A stretch of 64,000 nucleotides of DNA from Pseudomonadota bacterium (GCA_023442945.1 JAEZWW010000071.1:1-64000), one strand, 5' to 3'. Shown: positions 16,398 to 25,004, counted from the first letter of the stretch. Made by a program: numbers and translations. Notes: generated by a model not told the origin, from the sequence alone.

Positions 16398-17726
16398 ATG
16401 ACACGCACAGACGGACGCAACGTGGTGGTCGTCGGCACCCAGTGGGGCGACGAGGGCAAAGGCAAGCTGGTCGATTGGCTGACCGAAAGCGCCCAGGGCG
16501 TGGTGCGCTTCCAGGGCGGCCACAACGCCGGTCACACCCTGGTGATCAACGGCGTGAAGACCGCGTTGAACCTGATCCCCAGCGGCATCATGCGCCCCGG
16601 CGTGAAGTGCTACATCGGCAATGGCGTGGTGCTGTCGGTCGAGCAGCTGTTCAAGGAAATCGAACGGCTGGAGGCCGCCGGCGTCGAAGTGCGTTCGCGC
16701 CTGCGCGTGTCCGAAGCCTGCCCGCTGATCCTGCCCTTCCACGCCGCGCTGGACCTGGCGCGCGAAGCCGCCCGTGAAGGCGCCGGCACCGAAAAGATCG
16801 GCACCACCGGCAAGGGCATCGGCCCCACGTACGAAGACAAGATCGCCCGCCGCGCCCTGCGCGTGCAGGATCTGAAGCACCCCGAGCGCTTTGCCGCCAA
16901 GCTGCGCGCGCTGCTGGACTTGCACAACCATGTGCTGACCACGTACCTGAATGCCGCGCCGATCGACTTCGACACGGTCTACAAGCAGGCCATGGCCGAC
17001 GCCGAGAAGCTGCGCCCGATGATGGCCGACGTCTCGCGCGAACTGAACGACGCCCACAAGGCCGGCGCCAACCTGCTGTTTGAAGGCGCGCAGGGCACGC
17101 TGCTGGACGTCGACCACGGCACCTACCCCTTCGTCACCTCCAGCAACTGCGTGGCCGGCAACGCGTCGGCCGGCGCTGGCGTGGGCCCCGGCCTGCTGCA
17201 CTACGTGCTGGGCATCACCAAAGCGTATTGCACCCGCGTGGGCGGCGGCCCATTCCCGACCGAGTTGGACTGGGAAACGCCCGGCACCGTGGGCTACCAC
17301 CTGTCCACCGTCGGCGCCGAGCGCGGCGTGGTCACCGGTCGCCCACGCCGCTGCGGCTGGTTTGACGCGGCGCTGCTCAAGCGCAGCGCGCAGGTCAACG
17401 GCTTGTCGGGCCTGTGCATCACCAAGCTGGACGTGCTGGACGGCATTGAAGAGCTGAAGATCTGCACCGGCTACATGCTGGACGGCGAGCACATCGACAT
17501 CCTGCCCATGGGCGCCGACGACATTGAGCGCTGCGAGCCGGTGTACGAAACGCTGGAAGGTTGGACCGACAGCACCGTTGGCGTGACCGAGTACGACAAG
17601 CTGCCGATCAACGCGCGCCTGTACCTGCAGCGCATTGAACATGCCACCGGCGTGCCGATCCATTTGATCTCGACCAGCCCGGACCGCGATCACACCATCA
17701 TGATGCGCCACCCCTTCCTGGCCTGA
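16398..17726 (+). CDS. purA: Adenylosuccinate synthetase
   Basis: GTP-dependent conversion of IMP and aspartate to adenylosuccinate, first committed step to AMP. The glycine-rich loop VVVGTQWGDEGKGKL near residue 10 carries the catalytic Asp, and GHNAGHTLV the catalytic His. The C-terminal nucleotide loop reads STSPDRDHTI. Length 442 with the ATG at 16398; the in-frame extension upstream overlaps hisZ and has no conserved residues. Confidence 0.97.
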   Translation: MTRTDGRNVVVVGTQWGDEGKGKLVDWLTESAQGVVRFQGGHNAGHTLVINGVKTALNLIPSGIMRPGVKCYIGNGVVLSVEQLFKEIERLEAAGVEVRSRLRVSEACPLILPFHAALDLAREAAREGAGTEKIGTTGKGIGPTYEDKIARRALRVQDLKHPERFAAKLRALLDLHNHVLTTYLNAAPIDFDTVYKQAMADAEKLRPMMADVSRELNDAHKAGANLLFEGAQGTLLDVDHGTYPFVTSSNCVAGNASAGAGVGPGLLHYVLGITKAYCTRVGGGPFPTELDWETPGTVGYHLSTVGAERGVVTGRPRRCGWFDAALLKRSAQVNGLSGLCITKLDVLDGIEELKICTGYMLDGEHIDILPMGADDIERCEPVYETLEGWTDSTVGVTEYDKLPINARLYLQRIEHATGVPIHLISTSPDRDHTIMMRHPFLA

Positions 17727-17740
17727 TTTTTGAAAGAATA

Positions 17741-17790
17741 GGCCTCCAGCCCCAGAGGGGCCTGCGCAGGCAGCTATTGTTTGAGGAGCA
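17741..17790 (+). repeat. Dispersed repeat copy supplying an RBS
   Basis: Forward copy: GGCCTCCAGCCCCAGAGG, core CCTGCGCAGGCAGCTATT, tail GAGGAGCA. The tail AGGAG (17784-17788) lies 8 bp before the ATG of the next gene at 17797 and is its only visible Shine-Dalgarno sequence. Confidence 0.88.
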
Positions 17791-17796
17791 ATTTGG

Positions 17797-18321
17797 ATGC
17801 TGACCGAAGACGGAAAACACCTGTACGTAAGCTACGACGAGTACCACAACCTGGTCGAAAAGCTGGCCATCAAGGTGCACCAATCCGACTGGCAGTTCGA
17901 CACCATCCTGTGCCTGGCGCGCGGTGGCATGCGCCCGGGCGACATCCTCAGCCGCATCTTCAACGTGCCGCTGGCCATCATGTCCACCAGCTCCTACCGC
18001 GCCGAAGCCGGCACCGTGCAGGGCCACCTGGACATCGCCCACTACATCACCACGCCCAAGGGCCAGATCGCCGGCAAGGTGCTGCTGGTGGACGACTTGG
18101 CCGATTCCGGCGTGACGCTGCAGCGCGTGGTCGACCGCCTGCGTACCAACTACGAGCCGATCACCGAGCTGCGCACCGCGGTGATTTGGACCAAGGGCAC
18201 GTCCAGCTTCAAGGCCGACTATTCGGTGGAAGATTTGCCGACCAACCCGTGGATCCACCAGCCGTTCGAGGCCTACGACAGCCTCACGCCCGAGAAGCTG
18301 CTGGCCAAGTGGAAGGTCTGA
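17797..18321 (+). CDS. Phosphoribosyltransferase (hypoxanthine/xanthine PRT-like)
   Basis: Type I phosphoribosyltransferase fold. The PRPP-binding signature VLLVDDLADSGVTL lies near residues 88-101 and the conserved LARGGMRPGDILSR near residue 45. Length 174. Related proteins in Burkholderiales are annotated as purine PRTs of the Gpt/Hpt type; proximity to purA fits purine salvage, but the base specificity cannot be read from sequence. It has its own RBS from the repeat copy and is bracketed by repeat copies in the same orientation (17741 and 18382). Confidence 0.85.
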   Translation: MLTEDGKHLYVSYDEYHNLVEKLAIKVHQSDWQFDTILCLARGGMRPGDILSRIFNVPLAIMSTSSYRAEAGTVQGHLDIAHYITTPKGQIAGKVLLVDDLADSGVTLQRVVDRLRTNYEPITELRTAVIWTKGTSSFKADYSVEDLPTNPWIHQPFEAYDSLTPEKLLAKWKV

Positions 18322-18381
18322 GGCGCGGCGGCCCTGTGCCGGGCGCGTCGGCCAATGTCGAACGGGTTTTCAAGAGAAATT

Positions 18382-18430
18382 GGCCGCCAGCCCTAGTGAG
18401 GTCTGCGCAGGCAGCTACTATTAGAATAGC
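18382..18430 (+). repeat. Dispersed repeat copy after the phosphoribosyltransferase gene
   Basis: Forward copy close to consensus: GGCCGCCAGCCCTAGTGAGG, core TCTGCGCAGGCAGCTACT, tail AATAGCAATTT. GCTAC and TAGC can pair as a short terminal stem. The Rho-independent terminator follows 9 bp later. Confidence 0.9.
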
Positions 18431-18439
18431 AATTTCGTC

Positions 18440-18471
18440 AAAAAAGCCTCGCCGAGTCGCGGGGCTTTTTT
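18440..18471. terminator. Bidirectional Rho-independent terminator
   Basis: AAAAAA-GCCTCGC-cgagtc-GCGGGGC-TTTTTT: a 7-bp stem (one G-U pair) flanked by A6 and T6, so it can work on both strands. It separates the convergent phosphoribosyltransferase (+) and methyltransferase (-) genes. Confidence 0.9.
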
Positions 18472-18548
18472 GTGGGCAATGGCTGGCTGGTGCGGTACAG
18501 GCCGCGCCCGTCGTTCAGGCGTCGCCGGGCGTTGCGGGCGATCGACGC

Positions 18549-19343
18549 TCAGGGCCCGAACGCGAACACCGCGGGTTGGCTCCACGGGCCCGCAGCGCTG
18601 TCCGCGTCCGCCAGCAACGTGCGCCACTGCTTCACCGTCAGGCTGCGCACCTGCGGCACAGGCAGCGTCAGCCCACTGGCCACCGCCAGCCGCGTGCCCG
18701 GCTGCAGCCCCTGCGCCAGCGCCTGGAGCAGGGCGGCGTTGCGGTACGGCGTTTCGATGGCCAGCTGGGTCTGGCCGGTGCGCAGGGCCAGCTTTTCCAG
18801 CTCCTGAATGCGCTGCAGCCGCGCCGGGCCTTCGCGCGGCAGGTAGCCGACAAAGGCGAAGTGCTGGCCGTTCAGCCCGCTGGCGGCCAGGGCCAGCATC
18901 AGCGAAATCGGCCCGACCAGCGGCACCACCTGCAGGCCCAGCTCGTGCGCCGCCCGCACGACCGAGCTGCCCGGGTCGGCCACGGCGGGCATGCCGGCTT
19001 CGCTGATCAGGCCGACGTCGTGGCCTTGCAGCGCGGGCGCCAGCAGCGCCTGGGCGTCGACCCGCGCAGCGCCGGGGCCATGGTCGCCCTTCTTGTGCGC
19101 TTCGCGCGGCAGCTCGGTGATCTGTTGCGCTTGCACCGGCGTTGCCAGCGGCACGACATCGCCCACGCGCTTGAGGAAGGCGCGGGTCGACTTGGCGTTT
19201 TCGCTGACCCAGTGGCCGAGCTGCGCGGCGGCCTGCACGGTCGCCAGCGGCAGCACCGCGTCCAGCGGCGACGCGCCGTCGCAGCCGTGGTCCAGCGGCG
19301 TGGGCACCAGCAACAGGCGCCCGCGGGGCGGGGCGGCGTTCAT
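18549..19343 (-). CDS. RsmI-like SAM-dependent methyltransferase (tetrapyrrole methylase fold)
   Basis: Member of the tetrapyrrole-methylase superfamily related to RsmI (16S rRNA C1402 2'-O-methyltransferase). Seen: GRLLLVPTPLD at the N-terminus, the SAM loop GLISEAGMPAVADPGS near residue 110 and the segment VVPLVGPISLMLALAASGLNG. RsmI itself has GTPIGN and SDAGTP variants of these motifs, so this is probably the shorter paralogue common in Burkholderiales next to maf, whose target is unproven. Length 264. Its start overlaps the maf stop by 4 bp. Confidence 0.82.
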   Translation of the reverse strand: MNAAPPRGRLLLVPTPLDHGCDGASPLDAVLPLATVQAAAQLGHWVSENAKSTRAFLKRVGDVVPLATPVQAQQITELPREAHKKGDHGPGAARVDAQALLAPALQGHDVGLISEAGMPAVADPGSSVVRAAHELGLQVVPLVGPISLMLALAASGLNGQHFAFVGYLPREGPARLQRIQELEKLALRTGQTQLAIETPYRNAALLQALAQGLQPGTRLAVASGLTLPVPQVRSLTVKQWRTLLADADSAAGPWSQPAVFAFGP

Positions 19344-19942
19344 GGCAGCGTGAACCCGGCGGCGCGCAGCAGGCGCGCGGTGCGAATCAGGGGCAGGCCG
19401 ATCAGCGCTGTGGGGTCGTCGCTCAGGATCGCGTCCAGCAGGGCGATGCCCAGGCCTTCGCTCTTGGCCGAGCCGGCGCAGTCGTACGGCTGTTCGGCGC
19501 GCAGATAGCGCTCGATTTCGGCGTCGCTCAGGTCGCGGAAGCGCACTTCGACCGCCGCCAGGTCCGCCTGTTCAAAACCGTCCGCCTGGCACACGACGGC
19601 CAGTGCGGTCTGAAAGATAACGGTCTGCCCGCGCATGCGCTGCAGTTGCGCCACAGCGCGCTTGTGCGTGCCGGGCTTGCCCAGCGGCTCGCCGTGCAGG
19701 TCGGCGACCTGGTCGGAGCCGATCACGATGGCGTCCGGGTGGCGCGCCGCCACGTCGCGCGCCTTGGCCAGCGCCAGGCGTTGGGCCAGCGCGCGCGGCG
19801 CTTCGCCGGGCAGGGGCGTTTCGTCGACGTTCGGCGCCACGGCGTCGAAGGGCAGGCCCAGGCGGGCGAGCAGTTCGCGGCGGTAACGGGAGGTGGAGCC
19901 CAGGATCAACGGGCGGGCAAGGGGCGGCGCGGCAACGGTCAT
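19340..19942 (-). CDS. maf: Maf-family nucleotide pyrophosphatase
   Basis: House-cleaning pyrophosphatase that hydrolyses non-canonical NTPs. N-terminal LILGSTSRYRRELLARLG is the Maf signature, VDET follows near residue 41, and the second motif IGSDQVAD carries the catalytic Asp. CAGSAKSEGLG and IGLPLIRTARLL complete the family pattern. Length 200. Start chosen at 19942 where the canonical N-terminus begins. This is probably the 7-methyl-GTP type (YceF), since the gene is divergent from yceD-rpmF-plsX, as in E. coli. Confidence 0.93.
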   Translation of the reverse strand: MTVAAPPLARPLILGSTSRYRRELLARLGLPFDAVAPNVDETPLPGEAPRALAQRLALAKARDVAARHPDAIVIGSDQVADLHGEPLGKPGTHKRAVAQLQRMRGQTVIFQTALAVVCQADGFEQADLAAVEVRFRDLSDAEIERYLRAEQPYDCAGSAKSEGLGIALLDAILSDDPTALIGLPLIRTARLLRAAGFTLP

Positions 19943-19969
19943 GGTGGGCGATTCTCTTACACTGGCGGC

Positions 19970-20515
19970 ATGAGCAAGACCTTCAACCCGCGCCACCTGG
20001 ATGTCGCGGCCTTCGCCCAGGCCAAGGCCGAGCTGGCCGGCGAAGAGTCGCTGCAAAAACATGAGCGGCTTGCGCAGGAGCTGCACGGGCCAGCGGGCGA
20101 TTTGACGCTGAAATGGCAGGCCCAGGGCGAATCCCGCAGCGCCGTCGACGGCAGCGTGCGCCCGGCCATCCACCTGCGCGTGCAGGCGGCGCTGCCGCTG
20201 ACCTGCCAGCGCTGCATGGACGCGGTGGTCACGTCGGTCGACGTGGATCGCCACTTCGTCTTCGTGCCGGACGAAGACACCGCGGCCGCGCTGGACGACG
20301 AGTCGGAAGACGACGTGCTGGAGCTGTCGGCCGACTTCAACCTGCTGGGCCTGGTCGAGGACGAGGTGCTGATGGCCTTGCCCCTGGTGCCCAGCCACGA
20401 CGAATGCCCGACCGGGGTCGTGCACAGCGCGCAAACCGACGATTTCGACGAGGCGGCCGAGGAAAAACCGCACCCTTTTGCCGCGCTGGCCACGCTGAAG
20501 AACAAAAAACCATAG
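19970..20515 (+). CDS. yceD: YceD-family protein (DUF177), 23S rRNA accumulation
   Basis: Small cytoplasmic protein linked in E. coli to 23S rRNA processing; exact activity unknown. The conserved motif LPLTCQRCM lies near residue 80, and an acidic C-terminal half ends in the family pattern HPFAALATLK. Length 181 with the ATG at 19970, 27 bp from the divergent maf start. It is followed by rpmF as in most proteobacteria, which gives strong support. Confidence 0.9.
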   Translation: MSKTFNPRHLDVAAFAQAKAELAGEESLQKHERLAQELHGPAGDLTLKWQAQGESRSAVDGSVRPAIHLRVQAALPLTCQRCMDAVVTSVDVDRHFVFVPDEDTAAALDDESEDDVLELSADFNLLGLVEDEVLMALPLVPSHDECPTGVVHSAQTDDFDEAAEEKPHPFAALATLKNKKP

Positions 20516-20542
20516 CAAAACCATACCGGCGGCCCACACGGC

Positions 20543-20572
20543 TGGCGCAAATGGGCCGCCCCGCGCTATAAT
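20543..20572 (+). promoter_or_regulatory. Candidate rpmF promoter
   Basis: A perfect TATAAT lies at 20567-20572, 128 bp before rpmF. The -35 area (TGGCGC around 20543-20548) is a weak match. The long leader up to 20700 is GC-rich and may be structured. Confidence 0.45.
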
Positions 20573-20700
20573 CGCAGGCTTCGCTTGGCGCGCTGCCGCA
20601 GGAGGGCAGGGTACGGCCGGGCAAAACCCCTAAATCCCTGCAGGGCGGCGCGGTGCCACATGTGTCGCGCGCTGCCTGTGACAACCTTTAAGGAGCCACC

Positions 20701-20883
20701 ATGGCTGTTCAACAAAACAAAAAGTCGCCTTCCAAGCGCGGCATGCACCGTTCGCACAACGCCCTGAACGCCCCCGGCATCGCCGTGGAGCCGACGACCG
20801 GCGAAACGCACCTGCGCCACCACATCAGCCCGAACGGCTTCTACCGTGGTCGCCAGGTCATCAAGCCCAAGACCGAAGCCTGA
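20701..20883 (+). CDS. rpmF: 50S ribosomal protein L32
   Basis: 60-residue basic ribosomal protein of the large subunit. It begins MAVQQNKKSPSKRGMHRSH, the L32 signature, and lacks the zinc-binding Cys pairs found in some L32 paralogues. A strong Shine-Dalgarno (AAGGAG) lies 6 bp upstream. Conserved position between yceD and plsX. A perfect 14-bp palindrome (20883-20896) starts on the last base of the stop codon. Confidence 0.98.
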   Translation: MAVQQNKKSPSKRGMHRSHNALNAPGIAVEPTTGETHLRHHISPNGFYRGRQVIKPKTEA

Positions 20884-20993
20884 TCCGGTACCGGATGGGT
20901 CGACCGGTCGGTGCTGACGCCGCGTCGGCCGTGCCCCACGGGGTGCGCCGCCGCAGGGTTGGGTGGTCGGTCGCTCGCCAGTACACTGCATTG

Positions 20994-21033
20994 GCCCGTT
21001 GCTGCCTCGGCGCAGCTCGGGCTTTTGTTGTTT
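20994..21033 (+). terminator. Rho-independent terminator after rpmF
   Basis: GCCCG (20994-20998) pairs with CGGGC (21018-21022), with an inner stem GCTGC (21001-21005) / GCAGC (21012-21016), followed by TTTTGTTGTTT. It lies 72 bp before plsX, so plsX either has its own promoter downstream or depends on read-through. Confidence 0.82.
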
Positions 21034-21105
21034 CTGGCGGTGGGGCTGAGATGAGTTTTGGCGTGTCGCCGGGCGCTGTGGGCCCGGCCATTGGATGAGG
21101 TTGGC

Positions 21106-22143
21106 ATGATTGTTCTGGCAGTGGACTGCATGGGCGGAGACCATGGCCCCAAGGTCACCTTGCAGGCCTGTCGCCAGTTTCTGGACCGGCACCCCGACAC
21201 CCGCTTGCTGCTGGTGGGCCAACCGGAAGCTCTGAGTGCCTTCAAGCATGAGCGCGCGACCATCGTCCCGGCGATGGAAGTCGTGACCATGGAAGATTCG
21301 GTCGAGGTGGCGCTGCGCCGCAAGAAGGACTCGTCCACGCGCGTGGCCGTGCAGCAGGTCAAGGACGGCGCGGCCCAGGTCGCGATCTCCGCCGGCAACA
21401 CCGGTGCGCTGATGGCGATCGCGCGCTATTTGCTCAAGACGCTGGACGGGATCGAGCGCCCGGCCATCGCCACGCAGATGCCCAACGTCAAGGGCGGCGC
21501 CACCACGGTGCTGGACCTGGGCGCCAACGTCGACTGCACGGCCGAGCACCTGCTGCAGTTCGCCGTCATGGGCTCGGCCCTGGTGTCGGTGCTGAACGAC
21601 GACCCGACGCCCACCGTGGGCCTGCTGAACATCGGCGAAGAGGTCATCAAGGGCAGTGACGAGATCAAGCGCGCCGGCGAACTGCTGCGCGCCGCCGCCA
21701 AGACGGGCGACCTGAACTTCGTCGGCAACGTCGAAGGCAACGACATCTTCAAGGGCACGGCGGACATCGTGGTGTGCGACGGTTTTGTCGGCAACGTCGC
21801 GCTCAAGACCACCGAAGGTCTGGCGACGATGATCATGCAGTACCTGCGTGAAGAGTTCACACGCAACATCGGCACTAAACTGGCCGCCATGGTGGCTTAT
21901 CCGGTGCTATCTGCGCTTAAAAAGCGGCTAGATCACCGTCGCTACAACGGCGCGGCGCTGCTGGGCCTGCGCGGGCTGGTGTTCAAAAGCCACGGTTCGG
22001 CCGACGCGCTGGCCTTCGAAGAGGCGATGGTGCGCGCGTATGATGCGGCACGCCACCAGTTGCTGGAGCGCGTGCAGGCGCGCATCGCCCACGCGGCGCC
22101 CCTGTTGGCCGAAACGGCCGCCTCGGCCGGTGTCGACGGCTGA
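21106..22143 (+). CDS. plsX: Phosphate acyltransferase PlsX
   Basis: Makes acyl-phosphate from acyl-ACP for phospholipid synthesis, at the membrane surface. The start at 21106 gives MIVLAVDCMGGDHGP, the canonical N-terminus. Conserved AISAGNTGALMA and VVCDGFVGNVALKT blocks are present. Length 345. First gene of the plsX-fabH-fabD-fabG-acpP-fabF cluster. Confidence 0.96.
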   Translation: MIVLAVDCMGGDHGPKVTLQACRQFLDRHPDTRLLLVGQPEALSAFKHERATIVPAMEVVTMEDSVEVALRRKKDSSTRVAVQQVKDGAAQVAISAGNTGALMAIARYLLKTLDGIERPAIATQMPNVKGGATTVLDLGANVDCTAEHLLQFAVMGSALVSVLNDDPTPTVGLLNIGEEVIKGSDEIKRAGELLRAAAKTGDLNFVGNVEGNDIFKGTADIVVCDGFVGNVALKTTEGLATMIMQYLREEFTRNIGTKLAAMVAYPVLSALKKRLDHRRYNGAALLGLRGLVFKSHGSADALAFEEAMVRAYDAARHQLLERVQARIAHAAPLLAETAASAGVDG

Positions 22144-22178
22144 TCCTCCGCGCCGGCGACCAATGCATTACCCCATTC

Positions 22179-23171
22179 ATGACGCTTGAGATGAGCAGAC
22201 GCTATTCACGCATTGCCGGTACCGGCAGCTACCTGCCGCCGCGCCGCGTCAGCAACGACGATCTGGTGCAGGAGCTGGCCGCGCGCGGCATCGAGACGTC
22301 TGACCAGTGGATCGTTGAACGCACCGGCATCCGCGCCCGCCACTTCGCCGGGCCCGACGTGCCCGCCAGCGAACTGGCCGTGCCCGCCGCGCGCGCCGCG
22401 CTCGAATCGGCCGGCCTGCAGCCGGGCGATATCGACATGATCATCGTCGCCACGTCCACGCCGGACATGGTGTTCCCGTCCACCGCCGCCATCGTCCAGC
22501 ACAAGCTGGGCATCGCCGGCTGTCCCGTGTTCGACGTGCAGGCCGTGTGCAGCGGCTTTGTCTACGCGCTGACCGTGGCCGACGCCATGATCGCCAACGG
22601 CACCGCCAGCAAGGTGCTGGTGATCGGCGCCGAAGTGTTCAGCCGTCTGCTGAACTGGGACGACCGCGGCACCTGCGTGCTGTTTGGCGACGGTGCTGGT
22701 GCCGTGGTGCTGGAAGCGTCGGACCAGCCGGGCATTCTGGCCACCGACCTGCACGCCGACGGCAAGTACGTCGACATTCTGTGCGTGCCCGGCCATGTGT
22801 CGGGCGGCCACGTGCTGGGTGACCCGCTGCTCAAGATGGACGGGCAGGCCGTGTTCAAGCTGGCCGTGGGCGTGCTGGACAAGGCCGCGCGCGCCGTGCT
22901 GGCCAAGGCCGGCAAGCAGGAATCGGACATCGACTGGCTGATCCCGCACCAGGCCAACATCCGCATCATGCAGGGCACCGCCAAGAAGCTGCACCTGCCG
23001 CTGGAAAAGGTCATCGTCACCGTTCACGAGCACGGCAACACCTCGGCCGCGTCCATCCCGCTGGCGCTGGACCACGGCGTGCGCAACGGCCAGATCCAGA
23101 AAGGCCAGACCCTGCTGCTGGAAGGCGTCGGCGGCGGCTTCACCTGGGGCGCGGTGCTCCTGACTTTCTGA
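22179..23171 (+). CDS. fabH: 3-oxoacyl-ACP synthase III
   Basis: KAS III, which starts fatty-acid chains by condensing acetyl-CoA with malonyl-ACP. The catalytic triad is visible: Cys near residue 124 (VQAVCSGFVYAL), His in WLIPHQANIRI near 256 and Asn in HEHGNTSAAS near 286. Length 330 from the ATG at 22179; an ATG at 22191 (MSRRYSRIAGTGSYLP) is equally plausible and closer to the usual length. Confidence 0.96.
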   Translation: MTLEMSRRYSRIAGTGSYLPPRRVSNDDLVQELAARGIETSDQWIVERTGIRARHFAGPDVPASELAVPAARAALESAGLQPGDIDMIIVATSTPDMVFPSTAAIVQHKLGIAGCPVFDVQAVCSGFVYALTVADAMIANGTASKVLVIGAEVFSRLLNWDDRGTCVLFGDGAGAVVLEASDQPGILATDLHADGKYVDILCVPGHVSGGHVLGDPLLKMDGQAVFKLAVGVLDKAARAVLAKAGKQESDIDWLIPHQANIRIMQGTAKKLHLPLEKVIVTVHEHGNTSAASIPLALDHGVRNGQIQKGQTLLLEGVGGGFTWGAVLLTF

Positions 23172-23208
23172 TCTTCACGCGCTGGCGTGCCCGCTTTTGG
23201 GCGTGACC

Positions 23209-23253
23209 TTGGCCCTGTTTGGCAGAACTTACCCAGCTATTTCCCCATTGATG
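23209..23253 (+). repeat. Probable degenerate copy of the dispersed repeat before fabD
   Basis: TTGGCCCT (23209-23216) and AGCTATT (23235-23241) keep the exact 18-bp spacing seen in the copy at 26773, but the CTGCGC core is lost. The decayed tail overlaps the fabD start region. Confidence 0.4.
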
Positions 23254-23256
23254 GAC

Positions 23257-24216
23257 ATGAAACCCGTTGCATTCGTCTTTCCTGGTCAGGGCTCCCAAGC
23301 GGTCGGCATGCTGGACGCCTGGGGCGACCACCCGGCCGTGTGCGCCACGCTGCAAGAGGCGTCCGACGCGCTGGGCGAAGATCTGGGCGCGCTGATCCAC
23401 AGCGGCCCCAAGGAAGCACTGGCGCTGACCACCAACACCCAGCCGGTGATGCTGGTGGCGGGCGTGGCCTGCTGGCGTGCCTGGCAGGCCGAGGGCGGCG
23501 CGCTGCCGGCGGCCGTCGCCGGCCATTCGCTGGGCGAGTATTCCGCCCTGGTCGCGGCCGAGGCGCTGAGCCTGGCCGACGCCGTGCCGCTGGTGCGCCT
23601 GCGCGCCGCTGCCATGCAAGAGGCCGTGCCGGTGGGCACCGGCGCCATGGCCGCCATTTTGGGTCTGGATGCTGCAAAAGTGATAGCTGGCTGCGCAGAT
23701 GTATCTAGGGCGATGGGCGAAAACGGCACTGAAATTGTGGAAGCCGTCAACTTCAACGACCCGGTGCAAACCGTGATCGCCGGCACCAAGGCCGCGGTCG
23801 ACAAGGCCTGCGAAGTGCTCAAAGGCATGGGCGCCAAGCGCGCCTTGCCGCTGCCGGTGTCGGCGCCGTTCCATTCCAGCCTGATGAAGCCGGCGGCCGA
23901 AAAGCTGAAGGTGGCGCTGGAGGGCGTGGCGCTGGCCGAGCCGAAGATCCCCGTGGTCAACAACATCGACGTGGCCATCGAATCCGACCCGCAGCGCATC
24001 CGCGACGCGCTGTACCGCCAGGCGTTTGGCCCAGTGCGCTGGGTCGAATGCGTCCAGAAAATCAAGGCCATGGGCCTGCACACCGTGGTCGAATGCGGCC
24101 CCGGCAAGGTGCTGGCTGGCATGACCAAGCGCATCGACGCCGAACTGACCGGCATTGCCATGTACGATCCGGCCACGCTGGCCGAGGCCAAGACGGTGGT
24201 CGAACAGGCCGCCTGA
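23257..24216 (+). CDS. fabD: Malonyl-CoA:ACP transacylase
   Basis: Loads malonyl groups onto ACP. FVFPGQGSQAVGM opens the protein, the nucleophile lies in GHSLGEYSA (Ser near residue 91) and the catalytic His in PVSAPFHSSLMKPA near 200. Length 319 from the ATG at 23257 (an ATG at 23251 adds two residues). Odd: residues about 139-155 (AAKVIAGCADVSRAMGE) are encoded by an antisense copy of the dispersed repeat, and this surface region is a few residues longer than in E. coli FabD as I recall it. Confidence 0.95.
   Translation: MKPVAFVFPGQGSQAVGMLDAWGDHPAVCATLQEASDALGEDLGALIHSGPKEALALTTNTQPVMLVAGVACWRAWQAEGGALPAAVAGHSLGEYSALVAAEALSLADAVPLVRLRAAAMQEAVPVGTGAMAAILGLDAAKVIAGCADVSRAMGENGTEIVEAVNFNDPVQTVIAGTKAAVDKACEVLKGMGAKRALPLPVSAPFHSSLMKPAAEKLKVALEGVALAEPKIPVVNNIDVAIESDPQRIRDALYRQAFGPVRWVECVQKIKAMGLHTVVECGPGKVLAGMTKRIDAELTGIAMYDPATLAEAKTVVEQAA
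23671..23719 (-). repeat. Dispersed repeat copy inside fabD (antisense orientation)
   Basis: Read on the minus strand it shows GCCCTAGATACA, core TCTGCGCAGCCAGCTATC and tail GCAGC. On the plus strand it is translated in-frame as I-A-G-C-A-D, the same frame as the copies in era and trpF. Confidence 0.8.
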
Positions 24217-24254
24217 GCGGCCGGCGCCAGCGAGATCAGGAGAAAGATAGAGCT

Positions 24255-25004
24255 ATGTCAGACAAGGGCATGACGGGGCAGGTGGCCCTGGTGACCGGCG
24301 CGTCGCGCGGCATTGGTGCGGCGATCGCGCAAGAGCTGGCCGCACGCGGCATGACGGTGATCGGCACCGCCACGTCCGACGCCGGCGCTGAAAAGATCAG
24401 CGCCGCGCTGGCCGGCCAGGGCGCCAGCCGTGGCGGCAAGCTGGACGTGAACGACGCCGCCGCCGCTGAAGCGCTGATCGACGAAATCGTCAAAACCCAC
24501 GGCGCGCTGCACGTGCTGGTCAACAACGCCGGCATCACCCGCGACATGCTGGCCATGCGCCTGAAGGACGAGGATTGGGACGCGGTGCTGGACACCAACC
24601 TCAAGGCCGTCTTCCGCATGTGCCGCGCTGTGATGCGCCCGATGATGAAGCAGCGCCATGGGCGCATCGTCAACATCACCAGCGTCGTCGGTGCCTCCGG
24701 CAACCCCGGTCAGGCCAATTACGCCGCCGCCAAGGCCGGCGTCGCCGGCATGACGCGCGCGCTGGCGCGCGAGCTGGGCAGCCGCAACATCACCGTCAAC
24801 TGCGTCGCGCCGGGCTTCATCGCCACCGACATGACCGCGGTGCTGTCGGACGACCAACAGAAATCCCTGACGGCCCAGATCCCTCTGGGCCGGCTGGGTG
24901 AGCCAGCGGACATCGCACATGCGGTGGCCTACCTGGCGAGCCCCCAGGCCGCCTATGTGACGGGGCAGGAGCTGCACGTCAACGGTGGCATGTTCATGGC
25001 CTGA
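24255..25004 (+). CDS. fabG: 3-oxoacyl-ACP reductase
   Basis: NADPH-dependent short-chain dehydrogenase of the fatty-acid elongation cycle. The cofactor loop VTGASRGIGAAIA lies near residue 14, NNAGITRD near 89, and the catalytic Ser-Tyr-Lys set in NITSVVG and YAAAK. The C-terminus YVTGQELHVNGGMFM is typical. Length 249. A CAGGAG Shine-Dalgarno lies upstream of the ATG at 24255. Confidence 0.97.
   Translation: MSDKGMTGQVALVTGASRGIGAAIAQELAARGMTVIGTATSDAGAEKISAALAGQGASRGGKLDVNDAAAAEALIDEIVKTHGALHVLVNNAGITRDMLAMRLKDEDWDAVLDTNLKAVFRMCRAVMRPMMKQRHGRIVNITSVVGASGNPGQANYAAAKAGVAGMTRALARELGSRNITVNCVAPGFIATDMTAVLSDDQQKSLTAQIPLGRLGEPADIAHAVAYLASPQAAYVTGQELHVNGGMFMA

Noticed and set aside
17781..19508. 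575-codon plus-strand frame across the phosphoribosyltransferase end and the minus-strand methyltransferase and maf genes
   Set aside because: It overlaps recognised genes on both strands and crosses a bidirectional terminator and a repeat; translation is Arg/Ala-rich noise.
21895..21940. plsX segment with GCTATCTGCGC resembling the repeat core
   Set aside because: It encodes the conserved PlsX block PVLSALKKRLD and lacks both the GGCC/AGCCCTA part and the terminal TAGC spacing.
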